In this document: positions 1-8,207 of the stretch, piece by piece
Numbering within the stretch: position 1 is the first letter of the stretch
Layout of the letters: each line of letters begins with the position of its first letter
NCBI GenBank assembly: GCA_902496295.1
Contig: CABVAF010000012.1
Location: 1 to 26,102 of the forward strand
DNA from: an uncultured Clostridium sp.
Lineage (GTDB): Bacteria > Bacillota > Clostridia > TANB77 > CAG-508
Length of the DNA stretch: 26,102 bases
Reading direction: 5' to 3'
Notes under the pieces: generated by a model
Database searches by the model: none
The model's input: only the letters and a program-made list of their open reading frames with translations
What the model was told of the DNA's origin: nothing
Made by a program: the position numbers and the translations under genes

Positions 1-76
1 CTTTTTTATTGGTTTTCTCAAAGGTTTATTGTTTACTTTTCAATGTACTTTATTTCCTCAACCGAGGACATTTTTT

Positions 77-106
77 ATTCTACCACACATCATCATATAA
101 TGTCAA
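77..106 (-). promoter_or_regulatory. Sigma-A-type promoter pointing out of the window's left edge
   Basis: Read on the minus strand there is a perfect -35 TTGACA (101-106), an 18-bp spacer and a -10 TAGAAT (77-82). Downstream is a small hairpin (arms at 55-59 and 64-68) and AT-rich leader, with no convincing gene before the window ends. I infer the promoter serves a gene beyond position 1. Confidence 0.6.
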
Positions 107-284
107 CTATTTTTTTGAATTTTTTTATATTTTTTTTATAGTATTTTTTACCATTTCCAACTTTTAACATACCCATTGCTATCAAGTCTTGATTTTACTA
201 ATCTTTTCACTTTTAGTCTCTAATTTTATTGTTTGAATATTTTCTTATTTTTATGTTGAAACTGTATATTTTTTATCAATAATT
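107..284. other. AT-rich intergenic stretch with no recognisable feature
   Basis: Between the outward promoter and the hairpin downstream of the 388-1806 gene the sequence is very T-rich on the plus strand. I found no open frame with a ribosome binding site, no repeat and no convincing promoter here. Confidence 0.5.
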
Positions 285-324
285 AAAGAGCAATCTATCA
301 ATTTAAATTAGATAATTGCCCTTT
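285..324 (-). terminator. Hairpin downstream of the 388-1806 gene
   Basis: Arms at 285-294 and 315-324 pair over 10 bp. As minus-strand RNA all pairs form, including one G-U, whereas the plus-strand RNA would have an A-C mismatch. That fits a transcript from the gene ending at 388. The tail after the stem lacks a good U-run, so termination efficiency is uncertain. Confidence 0.45.
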
Positions 325-387
325 GTTATTCTTTTATAATTTTAATTTTCTATTTTCAATATAAAAAGATACTTAAAACTAAATTTA

Positions 388-1806
388 CTAATTTACAGTT
401 GTACTGTCTATACTTGATATTTTATTTAAAAGTAAAGTCGAATTTTGTTGCATGTATGCAGTTAAAAATGGCAATAACTGTTCTATTGGATAATTGTTAA
501 ATATAATACTGTTAGCGTCAGTTAGTTCTTGAATTTCTTCTACTGTTTGTGAAGCTAATGTTTCTATATTATATTGAAAGTTCATGCTACTGTTTTCACT
601 ATTTTGTATTGTTATTTCATATGAGTTCGTATATCCATTTTCAGTTGCATTTCCTAACTGTATCATAATATTTATTGTTTGATTTATATTTAGTGTGTTT
701 GGTATTATCTCAAAATTATAAACTGTACTATCATTATAGTTTCCTTTAGATAAAGTCACTTGCCCTGTCATATTAATATTTCCTGTACTATCATATCTTT
801 CAGTTAGTACAGTCACAGATTGAGTATTCGAGTCTGTGTCAATTGTAACTTTTCCCATAGTTGAAATATCTATAGTTGTTCTGATGGTTTTTCCTTTATA
901 TGAATATATGTCCATTGTAAAATTAGTATTTGCTATTGTTTCATCATTTTGAATTTTTGTTATCAAATTTTCTATATTATTTGTAATAATAGTAGTATCT
1001 ACATTTGTAGTCAAGGCATTTTGTAATTTAGCTAATACATTCATAGTAGCTTCATCATTTTGGGCAGTATTTAATATATTTATTAATACTGTTTTTAATT
1101 CTTCCCCATTAAGAGTAAGTGTATATTTATTCGCATTACAATTTACATTATTTACTGTAACATTTTCTTTTCCTGCTTTTTGAAAATTTTCTTTTGGTAA
1201 GCTATTTATTATTGAATTTGTATAAATATTTTTTATCTGTTCTTTTTCTTCTTTTGATACAATAAATGCACCTTTTAGCACTTCAAAATCTATTTTATCT
1301 GGAATATTAGCTATTTTTTCTTCAGACACTCCCATATTTCTTGCATATTCTTTTAAATTAGAATTTCTAATCCCTACATAATTTTGTAAAATTTCATCAC
1401 ATTTTATTGCATATATATCATTGTCATTTATATATGAATATTTTAGTACATCTTGTCCTGCATTCTGAAGTGTAATATCTGCATAATATCTATTAGTGTT
1501 CATATCTTTTCTTGCAGTAGTCTTTAGTGTAACATTTTGGTTAATAGTTCCTTGGCTTATCGTTCCATTTATTGTACCTGTAGAGTTATATGAGTAATTC
1601 TTTCTAAATTCTTCCTGTGATGTAGCATTTTTACTTGTTAACGTAGTAAATGTTTCTACATTTTTTGATAAAGCATAAAGAAAAGCTTGTTGTCCATTTC
1701 TAAATATATCTGTTGTAAAAAATAATACTAAAAATGTTATAACAATCACAACAATTGCTAAAATAATTGATAGTGTTATTATTAAACCTTTTTTCTTTTT
1801 TTGCAT
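388..1806 (-). CDS. Membrane-anchored extracytoplasmic protein of unknown function
   Basis: I do not recognise the family. The 472-residue product begins with four lysines and one strong hydrophobic helix (about residues 8-31, rich in I, V, L and F). This is the pattern of an uncleaved signal anchor with a short cytoplasmic tail. The remaining ~440 residues are hydrophilic and rich in Asn, Thr, Ser and Ile, with alternating polar and hydrophobic stretches that suggest extracellular beta-structure. I see no sortase motif, repeats or catalytic signature. The ATG is preceded by a strong AGGAGG at about 1813-1818. The gene stands alone: terminator-like hairpins lie on both sides, so it is probably monocistronic. 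An envelope or lipoprotein-like role is inference from topology only. Confidence 0.75.
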   Translation of the reverse strand: MQKKKKGLIITLSIILAIVVIVITFLVLFFTTDIFRNGQQAFLYALSKNVETFTTLTSKNATSQEEFRKNYSYNSTGTINGTISQGTINQNVTLKTTARKDMNTNRYYADITLQNAGQDVLKYSYINDNDIYAIKCDEILQNYVGIRNSNLKEYARNMGVSEEKIANIPDKIDFEVLKGAFIVSKEEKEQIKNIYTNSIINSLPKENFQKAGKENVTVNNVNCNANKYTLTLNGEELKTVLINILNTAQNDEATMNVLAKLQNALTTNVDTTIITNNIENLITKIQNDETIANTNFTMDIYSYKGKTIRTTIDISTMGKVTIDTDSNTQSVTVLTERYDSTGNINMTGQVTLSKGNYNDSTVYNFEIIPNTLNINQTINIMIQLGNATENGYTNSYEITIQNSENSSMNFQYNIETLASQTVEEIQELTDANSIIFNNYPIEQLLPFLTAYMQQNSTLLLNKISSIDSTTVN

Positions 1807-1918
1807 CTGTTAGCACCTCCTTTGGCAATATAAGCATATATTATTTAACTTTTATTGCAATACAAATTTATAATATAATTTCTATGTATAAACTAACACA
1901 CTGGATAAAAAAATGCAA

Positions 1919-1950
1919 TAAAGAAAGTGCATTTTAATACACTTTCTTTA
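1919..1950 (-). terminator. Intrinsic terminator after the typA-lepA-HD-rlmB cluster
   Basis: A perfect 11-bp stem (1919-1929 with 1940-1950) with a 10-nt loop is followed on the minus strand, after a few bases, by a run of seven T. It separates the rlmB cluster from the 388-1806 gene. Confidence 0.65.
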
Positions 1951-1960
1951 TATAAATTAT

Positions 1961-2150
1961 TTGATATTTAAAAAACTAGTGATATGACTTTAGCAGTACC
2001 GCGCAGCTCTCAAACGTAGCCGAAGGCGAAGTGCGATTTGAGCAGCTTTCTTTCTTGCAAAATAAAAATTCTATTTTTATTTTGCAAATAAGTTGTTGTG
2101 AACAGCAAGGTACAAGAAAGACATATCACTAGTTTTTTTATTAAATCAAT
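1961..2150. other. Multi-arm inverted-repeat element (MITE-like or structured RNA)
   Basis: A perfect 17-bp outer inverted repeat (1970-1986 with 2122-2138, core ACTAGTGATATG), imperfectly extended on both flanks, encloses four further pairings. These are 1988-1991 with 2117-2120 plus 1996-2000 with 2109-2113; 2006-2018 with 2032-2046, capped by GCC-GAA-GGC; a perfect 15-bp A/T hairpin, 2055-2069 with 2073-2087; and 2092-2097 with 2101-2106. Two positions pair as G-U only if the plus strand is the RNA. Both ends carry T-runs in their own direction. It starts right after the rlmB stop codon and codes for no plausible protein. It may be a non-autonomous mobile element or a structured RNA; I cannot assign it to a known family. 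Confidence 0.7.
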
Positions 2151-2903
2151 TTATTGTTTTTGCATTCTTTGTTTTGCTGCCTCATACATAACAATGCCAG
2201 CTGAGACAGAAGCATTTAATGAAGTTATTTTTCCCTTCATTGGAATTTTAACTAAAAAATCGCAATTTTCTTTTACTAATCTACTCATTCCGAAACCTTC
2301 ACTTCCTATAACTATTGCAATTGGTCCTTTGTAGCTCTCTTGATAGTAATATTTTGAAGCTTCCATGTCTGTTCCACATACCCATACATCATTTTCTTTT
2401 AAAAATCTAATTGTCTCATTTATATTATTAACTCTAGTTATTTTCATATGTTGTACGGCTCCTGCCGAAACCTTACTTACTGTACTATTCACTGATGCAG
2501 CTCTTCTTTTAGGAATTATTATTCCATGTACTCCAGCAGTTTCTGCTGTTCTAATAATCGCTCCTAAATTATGCGGATCTTCAATTCCATCTAAAATTAT
2601 TATAAATGGATTTTCATTTCTTTTTTTTGCTTCTTCTAAAATATCTTCTACTTCGCAGTAATTAAATGGTGGAACTATTGCAATTACTCCTTGATTATTT
2701 TGTGTTTGAGAAATTTGGTTTAATTTATTTCTTTCTATTTCTGCTATAATAACTTTGTTTTCTCTTGCCATTGCAATTATTTTATTTATTGAGCCATGTT
2801 TCTCACCTTTTGCAATTAATATCTTATTAATATCTCTACCGGATTCTAATAATTCAATTACTGCATTTCTTCCTTCAACCTGGTCTTGATATTCTTCGTT
2901 CAT
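2151..2903 (-). CDS. rlmB: SpoU/TrmH-family 23S rRNA 2'-O-methyltransferase, RlmB-like
   Basis: This is a SAM-dependent 2'-O-ribose methyltransferase of the SpoU (SPOUT, knotted) superfamily. RlmB members methylate a guanosine in the peptidyl-transferase region of 23S rRNA. The first ~78 residues match the SpoU substrate-binding domain (EGRNAV near the start). The catalytic domain carries the three SpoU motifs: NLGAIIRTA (about residues 112-120), GSEGFGMSR (about 200-208) and IPMKGKITSLNASVSAGI (about 220-237). I chose the ATG at 2903 because AAGGAG lies about 7 nt upstream; a TTG two codons earlier abuts that site. The length of 250 residues is normal. It follows the HD-domain gene by 17 nt and ends the cluster. 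The exact target nucleotide is family inference, and a TrmH-like tRNA target cannot be excluded. Confidence 0.9.
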   Translation of the reverse strand: MNEEYQDQVEGRNAVIELLESGRDINKILIAKGEKHGSINKIIAMARENKVIIAEIERNKLNQISQTQNNQGVIAIVPPFNYCEVEDILEEAKKRNENPFIIILDGIEDPHNLGAIIRTAETAGVHGIIIPKRRAASVNSTVSKVSAGAVQHMKITRVNNINETIRFLKENDVWVCGTDMEASKYYYQESYKGPIAIVIGSEGFGMSRLVKENCDFLVKIPMKGKITSLNASVSAGIVMYEAAKQRMQKQ

Positions 2904-2920
2904 AAACAATCTCCTTAAAA

Positions 2921-3685
2921 TTATATATTTTCTTTTATATAATTGCTAACCAAATTATTAATGTCATTCATTCTTTGCTTTGTTTGTTTATCTTTGCAAT
3001 CTATTCTTTTTAATATTTTATCTATATATCCTTTTTCCCCAACCCATTTTATACTTTCCTTATAATTAAAGTCAAAAACAAAAGCTAACATTGTTACCCA
3101 TGCATCTATATCGCTTTTAATATTTCTTCTATCTATAAGTTTCTTATTCATAATTTCATTATATATATTTTCAGATAAAATTTGGTCACTAATATCTTTC
3201 TTTCCATATAAATCATTAAAAGGCATATCTACAACAATCTTCATTATATCTATTTTGTCAGTATCCCTTATTATTTTAGCATTTAATAATTCTCTTTCAT
3301 TAAGGCCATCTTCTATCTTATATTTATTATGATTCTTTACTGATTTTAATATAATATTGTCAAAATTAGTATTTTCTATAAATTTTCGTATAAAATTATT
3401 TTCTGTTAATATATCCATAGATAAATCAGCATGGTCAACACTTTCTCTATCTACATATGTGTTATATCTTCTCATCTGTTCAAATCTTCCTATGTCGTGC
3501 AATAGTCCGATAAGACCTGCAAGTAATATATCTTCATCTTTTAATTTTAATTGTTCAGATAATTTTAATGAAGTTTGTTCCACATCATAACTATGTTTTA
3601 TTTTAAACGCTATTTTTGTATTGTTTTTATCATAATTTGATGTATATTTTTCAAATTCCATTTCTGCTTTTTTTAAATCTATCAT
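2921..3685 (-). CDS. HD-domain phosphohydrolase
   Basis: The 254-residue product has the metal-binding pattern of the HD superfamily: a first histidine in HSYD (residue 31), the LLHDIGR motif (H63, D64) and a later aspartate in IIRDTDKID (about 141-146). Such enzymes hydrolyse phosphoester bonds of nucleotides or second messengers; the substrate here is unknown. It is probably cytoplasmic, with no signal peptide or membrane segment. The ATG is preceded by GGAGAG and lies 12 nt after the lepA stop codon, with rlmB 17 nt downstream. It is therefore co-transcribed with translation genes. That context is compatible with nucleotide metabolism but does not prove a role. Confidence 0.85.
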   Translation of the reverse strand: MIDLKKAEMEFEKYTSNYDKNNTKIAFKIKHSYDVEQTSLKLSEQLKLKDEDILLAGLIGLLHDIGRFEQMRRYNTYVDRESVDHADLSMDILTENNFIRKFIENTNFDNIILKSVKNHNKYKIEDGLNERELLNAKIIRDTDKIDIMKIVVDMPFNDLYGKKDISDQILSENIYNEIMNKKLIDRRNIKSDIDAWVTMLAFVFDFNYKESIKWVGEKGYIDKILKRIDCKDKQTKQRMNDINNLVSNYIKENI

Positions 3686-3697
3686 AGTTTCTCTCCG

Positions 3698-5516
3698 TTA
3701 TTTTTCATCATCTAGTTTTAGTACTGCTAAAAATGCTTCTTGTGGAATTTCTACATTTCCTATTTGTCTCATTTTTTTCTTTCCACGTTTTTGTTTTTCT
3801 AATAATTTTTTCTTTCTAGTAATATCTCCACCATAGCATTTAGCAAGTACATCTTTTCTCATAGCTGAGATAGTCTCCCTTGCTATAACTTTACCACCAA
3901 TTACAGCTTGAAGTGGTATAATAAATAGCTGTCTAGGTATAACTTCCTTTAGTTTTTCTATCATTTTTCTTCCACGTTCATAGCTATTACTTTTGTGTAC
4001 AATAAAAGATAGTGCATCTACGCCTTCTCCATTTACCCATATATCTAACTTAACTAAATCTGAACGCCTATATTCTTTAAACTCATAATCAAATGAGGCA
4101 TATCCTTTTGTTTTAGATTTCAATGTGTCAAAGAAATCATAGATTATTTCATTTAACGGCATTTCATATATTAGAGTAACTCTATCTGCATCTAGGTATT
4201 TCATATTTATATATAAACCACGTCTATTTTGACATACCTCCATAATTCCTCCAACAAATTCTTTTGGAGTTAATATTTCGGCTGTTACCACTGGTTCTTC
4301 CATATATGATATTTCATTCTGTGGAGGTAAATCTGATGGATTATATAGTTCTATCATTTCTCCATTTGTTTTGTGTACCCTATATATAACAGATGGAGAT
4401 GTTGTAATTAAACTTAAATCAAATTCTCTGTCTAATCTTTCTTCTATTATTTCTAAATGTAATAATCCTAAGAACCCACATCTAAAACCAAACCCTAATG
4501 CACCTGATGATTCTGGCTCATATTCTAATGCAGCATCATTTAATTTTAATTTTTCTAATGCTACTTTTAGGTTTTCATAGTCACTACCATCCACTGGATA
4601 AATCCCACAATATACCATAGGATTTACTTTTTTATATCCTGGTAATTCTTCTTTCGCTGGATTATCTACTAAAGTAATTGTATCTCCCACTCTAATATCT
4701 GATAAGCTTTTAATACTTGCAGCTATATATCCAACCTCTCCTGCTTCTAGCTTATCTGTTGGTTCATATTTTCCTGGTTCAAAATATCCTACCTCTGTTA
4801 CAGTAAATTTCTTTTTAGATGCCATAAGCATTATTTCGTCTCCAACTTTCAAACTTCCATCTTTTACTCTAACATAAGCAATCGCACCTTTGTAATCATT
4901 ATATATTGAATCAAATATTAAACATTTAAGAGGATTATTTTCATCTCCTGTTGGTGCTGGAATATCTTTAACAATCCTTTCTAGAACTTCATCTACATTT
5001 AACCCAGTCTTTGCAGAAATACATGGTGCATCATCTGCTGGTATTCCTATAATATCTTCAATTTGTTTTTTTACTTCATCTGGTCTTGCATTTGGTAAGT
5101 CAACTTTATTTATTACTGGTAAAATTTCTAAATTGTTATCTATTGCTAAATATACATTAGCTAATGTTTGTGCTTCGACACCTTGACTTGCATCAACAAC
5201 AAGGATAGCACCATCACATGCAGCTAAGCTTCTAGAAACCTCATAATTAAAATCCACATGCCCTGGTGTATCTATTAAATTAAGTTCATATATGTTACCG
5301 TCTTTAGCTTTGTACTTCATTCTAACAGCTTGTGACTTAATAGTAATTCCACGTTCTCTTTCTATATCCATGTTGTCTAATACTTGTGATTCCATTTCTC
5401 TTTTAGAAAGAACTCCTGTCATTTCTATTAACCTATCTGCTAGTGTAGACTTTCCATGGTCTATATGTGCTATAATACTAAAATTTCTAATAAACTTTTT
5501 TCTATCTTCTCCGCAT
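3698..5516 (-). CDS. lepA: Elongation factor 4 (LepA), with the start codon out of frame
   Basis: LepA is a ribosome-bound GTPase that back-translocates or remodels ribosomes. The frame contains all GTPase motifs: G1 AHIDHGKST (codons ending just upstream of 5422), G2 ERGIT, G3 DTPGHVDF, G4 NKVD and G5 SAKTG. EF-G-like domains follow, then the lysine-rich C-terminal domain typical of LepA. The frame holding G1 is open upstream but has no ATG, GTG or TTG before the next stop. An ATG with a good AAAGGAG site (5521-5528) sits at 5514-5516, but its own frame stops after four codons (TAG, 5502-5504). Removing one base between 5505 and 5513 would give a normal 605-residue protein. The lesion may be real or an assembly error. 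The only in-frame ATG without this fix is at 5422, which would delete the P-loop. Confidence 0.88.
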
Positions 5517-5520
5517 AGTA

Positions 5521-5561
5521 TCTCCTTTAAATAGAGCCAAAGGTTTATATCCTTTGGTTCA
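5521..5561 (-). promoter_or_regulatory. typA-lepA spacer: small hairpin and lepA ribosome binding site
   Basis: After the typA stop codon the minus strand carries CCAAAGG and CCTTTGG around a 7-nt AT loop, followed by AAAGGAG of the lepA ribosome binding site. There is no U-run, so I do not call it a terminator. It may shield or separate the two coding regions while allowing read-through. Confidence 0.4.
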
Positions 5562-5565
5562 CATT

Positions 5566-7389
5566 TTAATCTGATTGTGCAGTTCTTCTTGCTTGTCTTT
5601 CTCTCGTTTTTGTATCTAATATTTTCTTTCTTAGTCTAATATTTTTTGGTGTTACTTCTACTAGTTCATCTTCTGCAATAAATTCAATTGCTTGTTCTAA
5701 TGACATTTGAACTGGTGGAACTAATCTTAATGCATCATCTGAGCCTGAAGCTCTTGTATTTGTTAAGTGTTTTTCTTTACATACATTTATTGCTATATCT
5801 TCACTTCTTGAATTTGAACCTACTATCATTCCTTCGTAAACTTCAACACCTGGTCCTATAAATAATTCTCCTCTTTCTTGAGCATTGTATAAACCATATG
5901 TAATTGAAGTTCCTTGTTCGAATGCAACTAATACTCCTCTAGTTCTTGCAGATATAGCTCCTTCATATGGTGCATATGAATCAAATATATTGTTCATTGT
6001 ACCTTCACCTTTTGTATCTGTTAAAAATTCAGTTCTATATCCTATTAATCCTCTTGCTGGAATTTTGAATTCTATTTTTGTATGTCCTGCCTCGGCTGGT
6101 TCCATATTAACCATTTCAGCTTTTCTTCTACCTAACTTTTCTATAACGTTTCCTATGCAGTCATCTGGTACATTTACTACTAATCTTTCTATAGGCTCAC
6201 ATTTTACACCATCAATTTCTTTAAAAATAACTTTTGGTCTAGAAACTAAAAGTTCAAATCCTTCTCTTCTCATAGTTTCTATTAATACAGATAAGTGTAA
6301 TTCTCCACGTCCACATACTTCAAAACTATCTGCAGAATCTGTTTCTTTAACTCTTAAGCTTACATTTCTTTCTAGCTCTTTAAATAATCTATCTCTAATA
6401 TGTCTTGATGTAACAAATTCTCCTTCTCTACCTGCAAAAGGTCCATTGTTTACACTAAATGTCATAGAAACTGTTGGTTCATCTATGTCTACAAAGTCTA
6501 TTTTTTCTGGATGTTCTAAGTCGCAAATTGTATCTCCTATGTTTATATCACTTATTCCAGATAAGCATACTATATCTCCTGCTTTTACTTCATCTGTTTC
6601 TGTTCTTTTTAGTCCTTCGTAAGTAAATAGTTTTGCAATTTTTCCTTGATCATTTTTCTCCTTTTTGCAAACAGCTACAGGCATACCAGATTTTATAGTT
6701 CCTCTTTCTATTCTACCTACTGCAAGTCTTCCTAAATAATCATCATAGTCTATATTAGATACTAGCATTTGCATTGGTCCATCTATTTCGCAAGATGGTG
6801 CTTCTATGTATTTTATTATTGTGTCAAATATACAAGTAATATTATCTGTTTCATCTTCTAAATGCATTTTTGCAATTCCATTTTTTGCAGACGCATATAT
6901 AACTGGGAAATCTAATTGTTCATCTGTTGCATTTAGTTCTATAAATAATTCTAAAACTTGATCAACAACTTTTAATGGATTTGCTCCTGGTCTATCTATT
7001 TTATTTATTACAACTATCGGTTTTAAATTTAATGCTAATGATTTCTTTAAAACTTCTCTTGTTTGAGGCATTGGTCCTTCAAAAGCATCAACTAATAAAA
7101 GTACTCCATCTACCATTTTAAGTACACGTTCTACTTCTCCACCAAAATCAGCATGCCCTGGGGTATCTACTATGTTTATTTTTACTCCATTATACATAAC
7201 TGATGTATTTTTAGAAAGTATTGTTATTCCTCTTTCTTTTTCAATATCTCCTGAGTCCATTATTCTTTCTGCAACTTGTTCATTTTCTCTAAATACATGG
7301 CTTTGTCTTAAAAGTGCATCTACTAATGTTGTTTTTCCATGGTCTACGTGTGCTATAATTGCTATGTTTCTTATGTTTTGATTATTCAT
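5566..7389 (-). CDS. typA: Ribosome-associated GTPase TypA/BipA
   Basis: TypA is a translational GTPase of the EF-G family that assists 50S assembly and stress or cold adaptation. At 607 residues it has family length. G motifs are visible: AHVDHGKTT near residues 13-21, ERGIT, DTPGHADFGGEV, NKIDRPGA, and SAKNG as G5. The C-terminal half has the TypA-specific GRGELHLSVLIETMRREG stretch and the RGLIGYRTEF motif. The start ATG-AAT-AAT has a modest GAAGGGA site upstream. It has its own consensus promoter inside the end of plsC and a structured ~120-nt leader. lepA, its paralogue, lies ~50 nt downstream and probably shares the transcript. I see no disruption. Confidence 0.96.
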   Translation of the reverse strand: MNNQNIRNIAIIAHVDHGKTTLVDALLRQSHVFRENEQVAERIMDSGDIEKERGITILSKNTSVMYNGVKINIVDTPGHADFGGEVERVLKMVDGVLLLVDAFEGPMPQTREVLKKSLALNLKPIVVINKIDRPGANPLKVVDQVLELFIELNATDEQLDFPVIYASAKNGIAKMHLEDETDNITCIFDTIIKYIEAPSCEIDGPMQMLVSNIDYDDYLGRLAVGRIERGTIKSGMPVAVCKKEKNDQGKIAKLFTYEGLKRTETDEVKAGDIVCLSGISDINIGDTICDLEHPEKIDFVDIDEPTVSMTFSVNNGPFAGREGEFVTSRHIRDRLFKELERNVSLRVKETDSADSFEVCGRGELHLSVLIETMRREGFELLVSRPKVIFKEIDGVKCEPIERLVVNVPDDCIGNVIEKLGRRKAEMVNMEPAEAGHTKIEFKIPARGLIGYRTEFLTDTKGEGTMNNIFDSYAPYEGAISARTRGVLVAFEQGTSITYGLYNAQERGELFIGPGVEVYEGMIVGSNSRSEDIAINVCKEKHLTNTRASGSDDALRLVPPVQMSLEQAIEFIAEDELVEVTPKNIRLRKKILDTKTRERQARRTAQSD

Positions 7390-7420
7390 TTCTTTTCCCT
7401 TCTCTTTCCATTTTCTAATT

Positions 7421-7506
7421 TTAAGAGTACAATAATATACTTTTATTATCTCTAAAGAAAGTATATTATTGTACCCTTAATCCGTTTTACTTTAAAAGTA
7501 CAATAA
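7421..7506 (-). promoter_or_regulatory. typA leader with two mutually exclusive hairpins
   Basis: On the minus-strand RNA, segment B (7458-7480) can pair with upstream segment A (B's 7466-7480 with 7492-7506, 15 bp including two G-U) or with downstream segment C (7421-7443, 23 bp including one G-U, loop 7444-7457). The two pairings exclude each other, and the wobbles fit only the minus strand, supporting an RNA-level role. Neither stem is followed by a U-run, so this is not a classical attenuator. Control by stability, temperature or translation is speculation. Confidence 0.5.
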
Positions 7507-7519
7507 AATTAACATTATA

Positions 7520-7548
7520 ATTATACTCTAACTACACTACTTTGTCAA
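7520..7548 (-). promoter_or_regulatory. Promoter of typA
   Basis: Perfect -35 TTGACA (7543-7548), 17-bp spacer and perfect -10 TATAAT (7520-7525). The -35 box lies in the last codons of plsC. It predicts a start near 7513 and a leader of about 120 nt. Confidence 0.8.
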
Positions 7549-8115
7549 CATAATTATGTTGTCCATTATTTCTTTGCTAACTTCGTCTAAAACATCTTTT
7601 TCTGGTTTAGAGGTTTTATATTTACTAAAATCTATTGGCTTTCCATATGTAATTGTAATTTTATGTCTAAATTTAAATTCTCCTTTTATTCCTATTGGTA
7701 TAACTGGTGTCCCTGTTCTTACTGCTAAAAATGCTGCACCATTTTGTGCTTTTCCATTTTTTTCTATGCCATTTCTTGTTCCCTCAGGGAAAATCATTAA
7801 CATTTCTCCACTTTTTAATACTTTTAAAGAAAATTTAATTGACTCCAAATCTTTTTTTCCCCTTTTTACTGGAAATACCCAACATTTTTTTGCAAGCCAT
7901 TTTACAAAGCCATTTACAAAAAGCTCTTCTTTAGCCATTACATACATTGGTCTTTTTATAGCTGTAACAACTAAAGGTGGATCCCAGTTTGATGTATGAT
8001 TAGCACATAATATATATGCTCCTTCTTTTGGTACATTTTCTTTACCTTCTATTTTTAAATTAAAATATATTTTGCAAAACAAACGCACTAAAAATGCTAC
8101 TATTTTTCTTACCAT
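7537..8115 (-). CDS. plsC: 1-acyl-sn-glycerol-3-phosphate acyltransferase (PlsC-like)
   Basis: This enzyme family acylates lysophosphatidic acid to phosphatidic acid at the cytoplasmic face of the membrane. The 192-residue protein shows the acyltransferase signature NHTSNWD (H-x4-D, about residues 39-45), a second block around FPVKRG, the substrate motif FPEGTRNG (about 114-121) and a final VIPIGIKG block. The N-terminus has a hydrophobic amphipathic stretch suited to membrane contact. The ATG has GGAGAAATT upstream. It lies ~90 nt after cmk, the common cmk-plsC order in Firmicutes, and probably shares the promoter at 9835-9864. Chain specificity cannot be read from sequence. Confidence 0.92.
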   Translation of the reverse strand: MVRKIVAFLVRLFCKIYFNLKIEGKENVPKEGAYILCANHTSNWDPPLVVTAIKRPMYVMAKEELFVNGFVKWLAKKCWVFPVKRGKKDLESIKFSLKVLKSGEMLMIFPEGTRNGIEKNGKAQNGAAFLAVRTGTPVIPIGIKGEFKFRHKITITYGKPIDFSKYKTSKPEKDVLDEVSKEIMDNIIMLTK

Positions 8116-8207
8116 AATTTCTCCTAACTCTGTATTTTAATTATATTATTTTAGAATATCATATGTTATAAATTTTTATTAATACAAATTTTAAGTTTAC
8201 AAACGAT

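Noticed and set aside
33..71. A 12-codon minus-strand frame just after the outward promoter
   Set aside because: No ribosome binding site and it starts at about the predicted transcription start; not enough support for a leader peptide.
2098..2661. Plus-strand open frames opposite rlmB and the inverted-repeat element
   Set aside because: They have no ribosome binding site, lie antisense to a clear RlmB gene or within the structured element, and are low-complexity.
5885..6622. A 245-codon plus-strand frame inside typA
   Set aside because: It is the antisense shadow of a full-length, well-conserved GTPase gene and has no family signature or ribosome binding site.
7421..7480. Typical intrinsic terminator between plsC and typA
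   Set aside because: The 23-bp stem is not followed by a U-run and lies inside the predicted typA leader, so I treat it as a leader structure.
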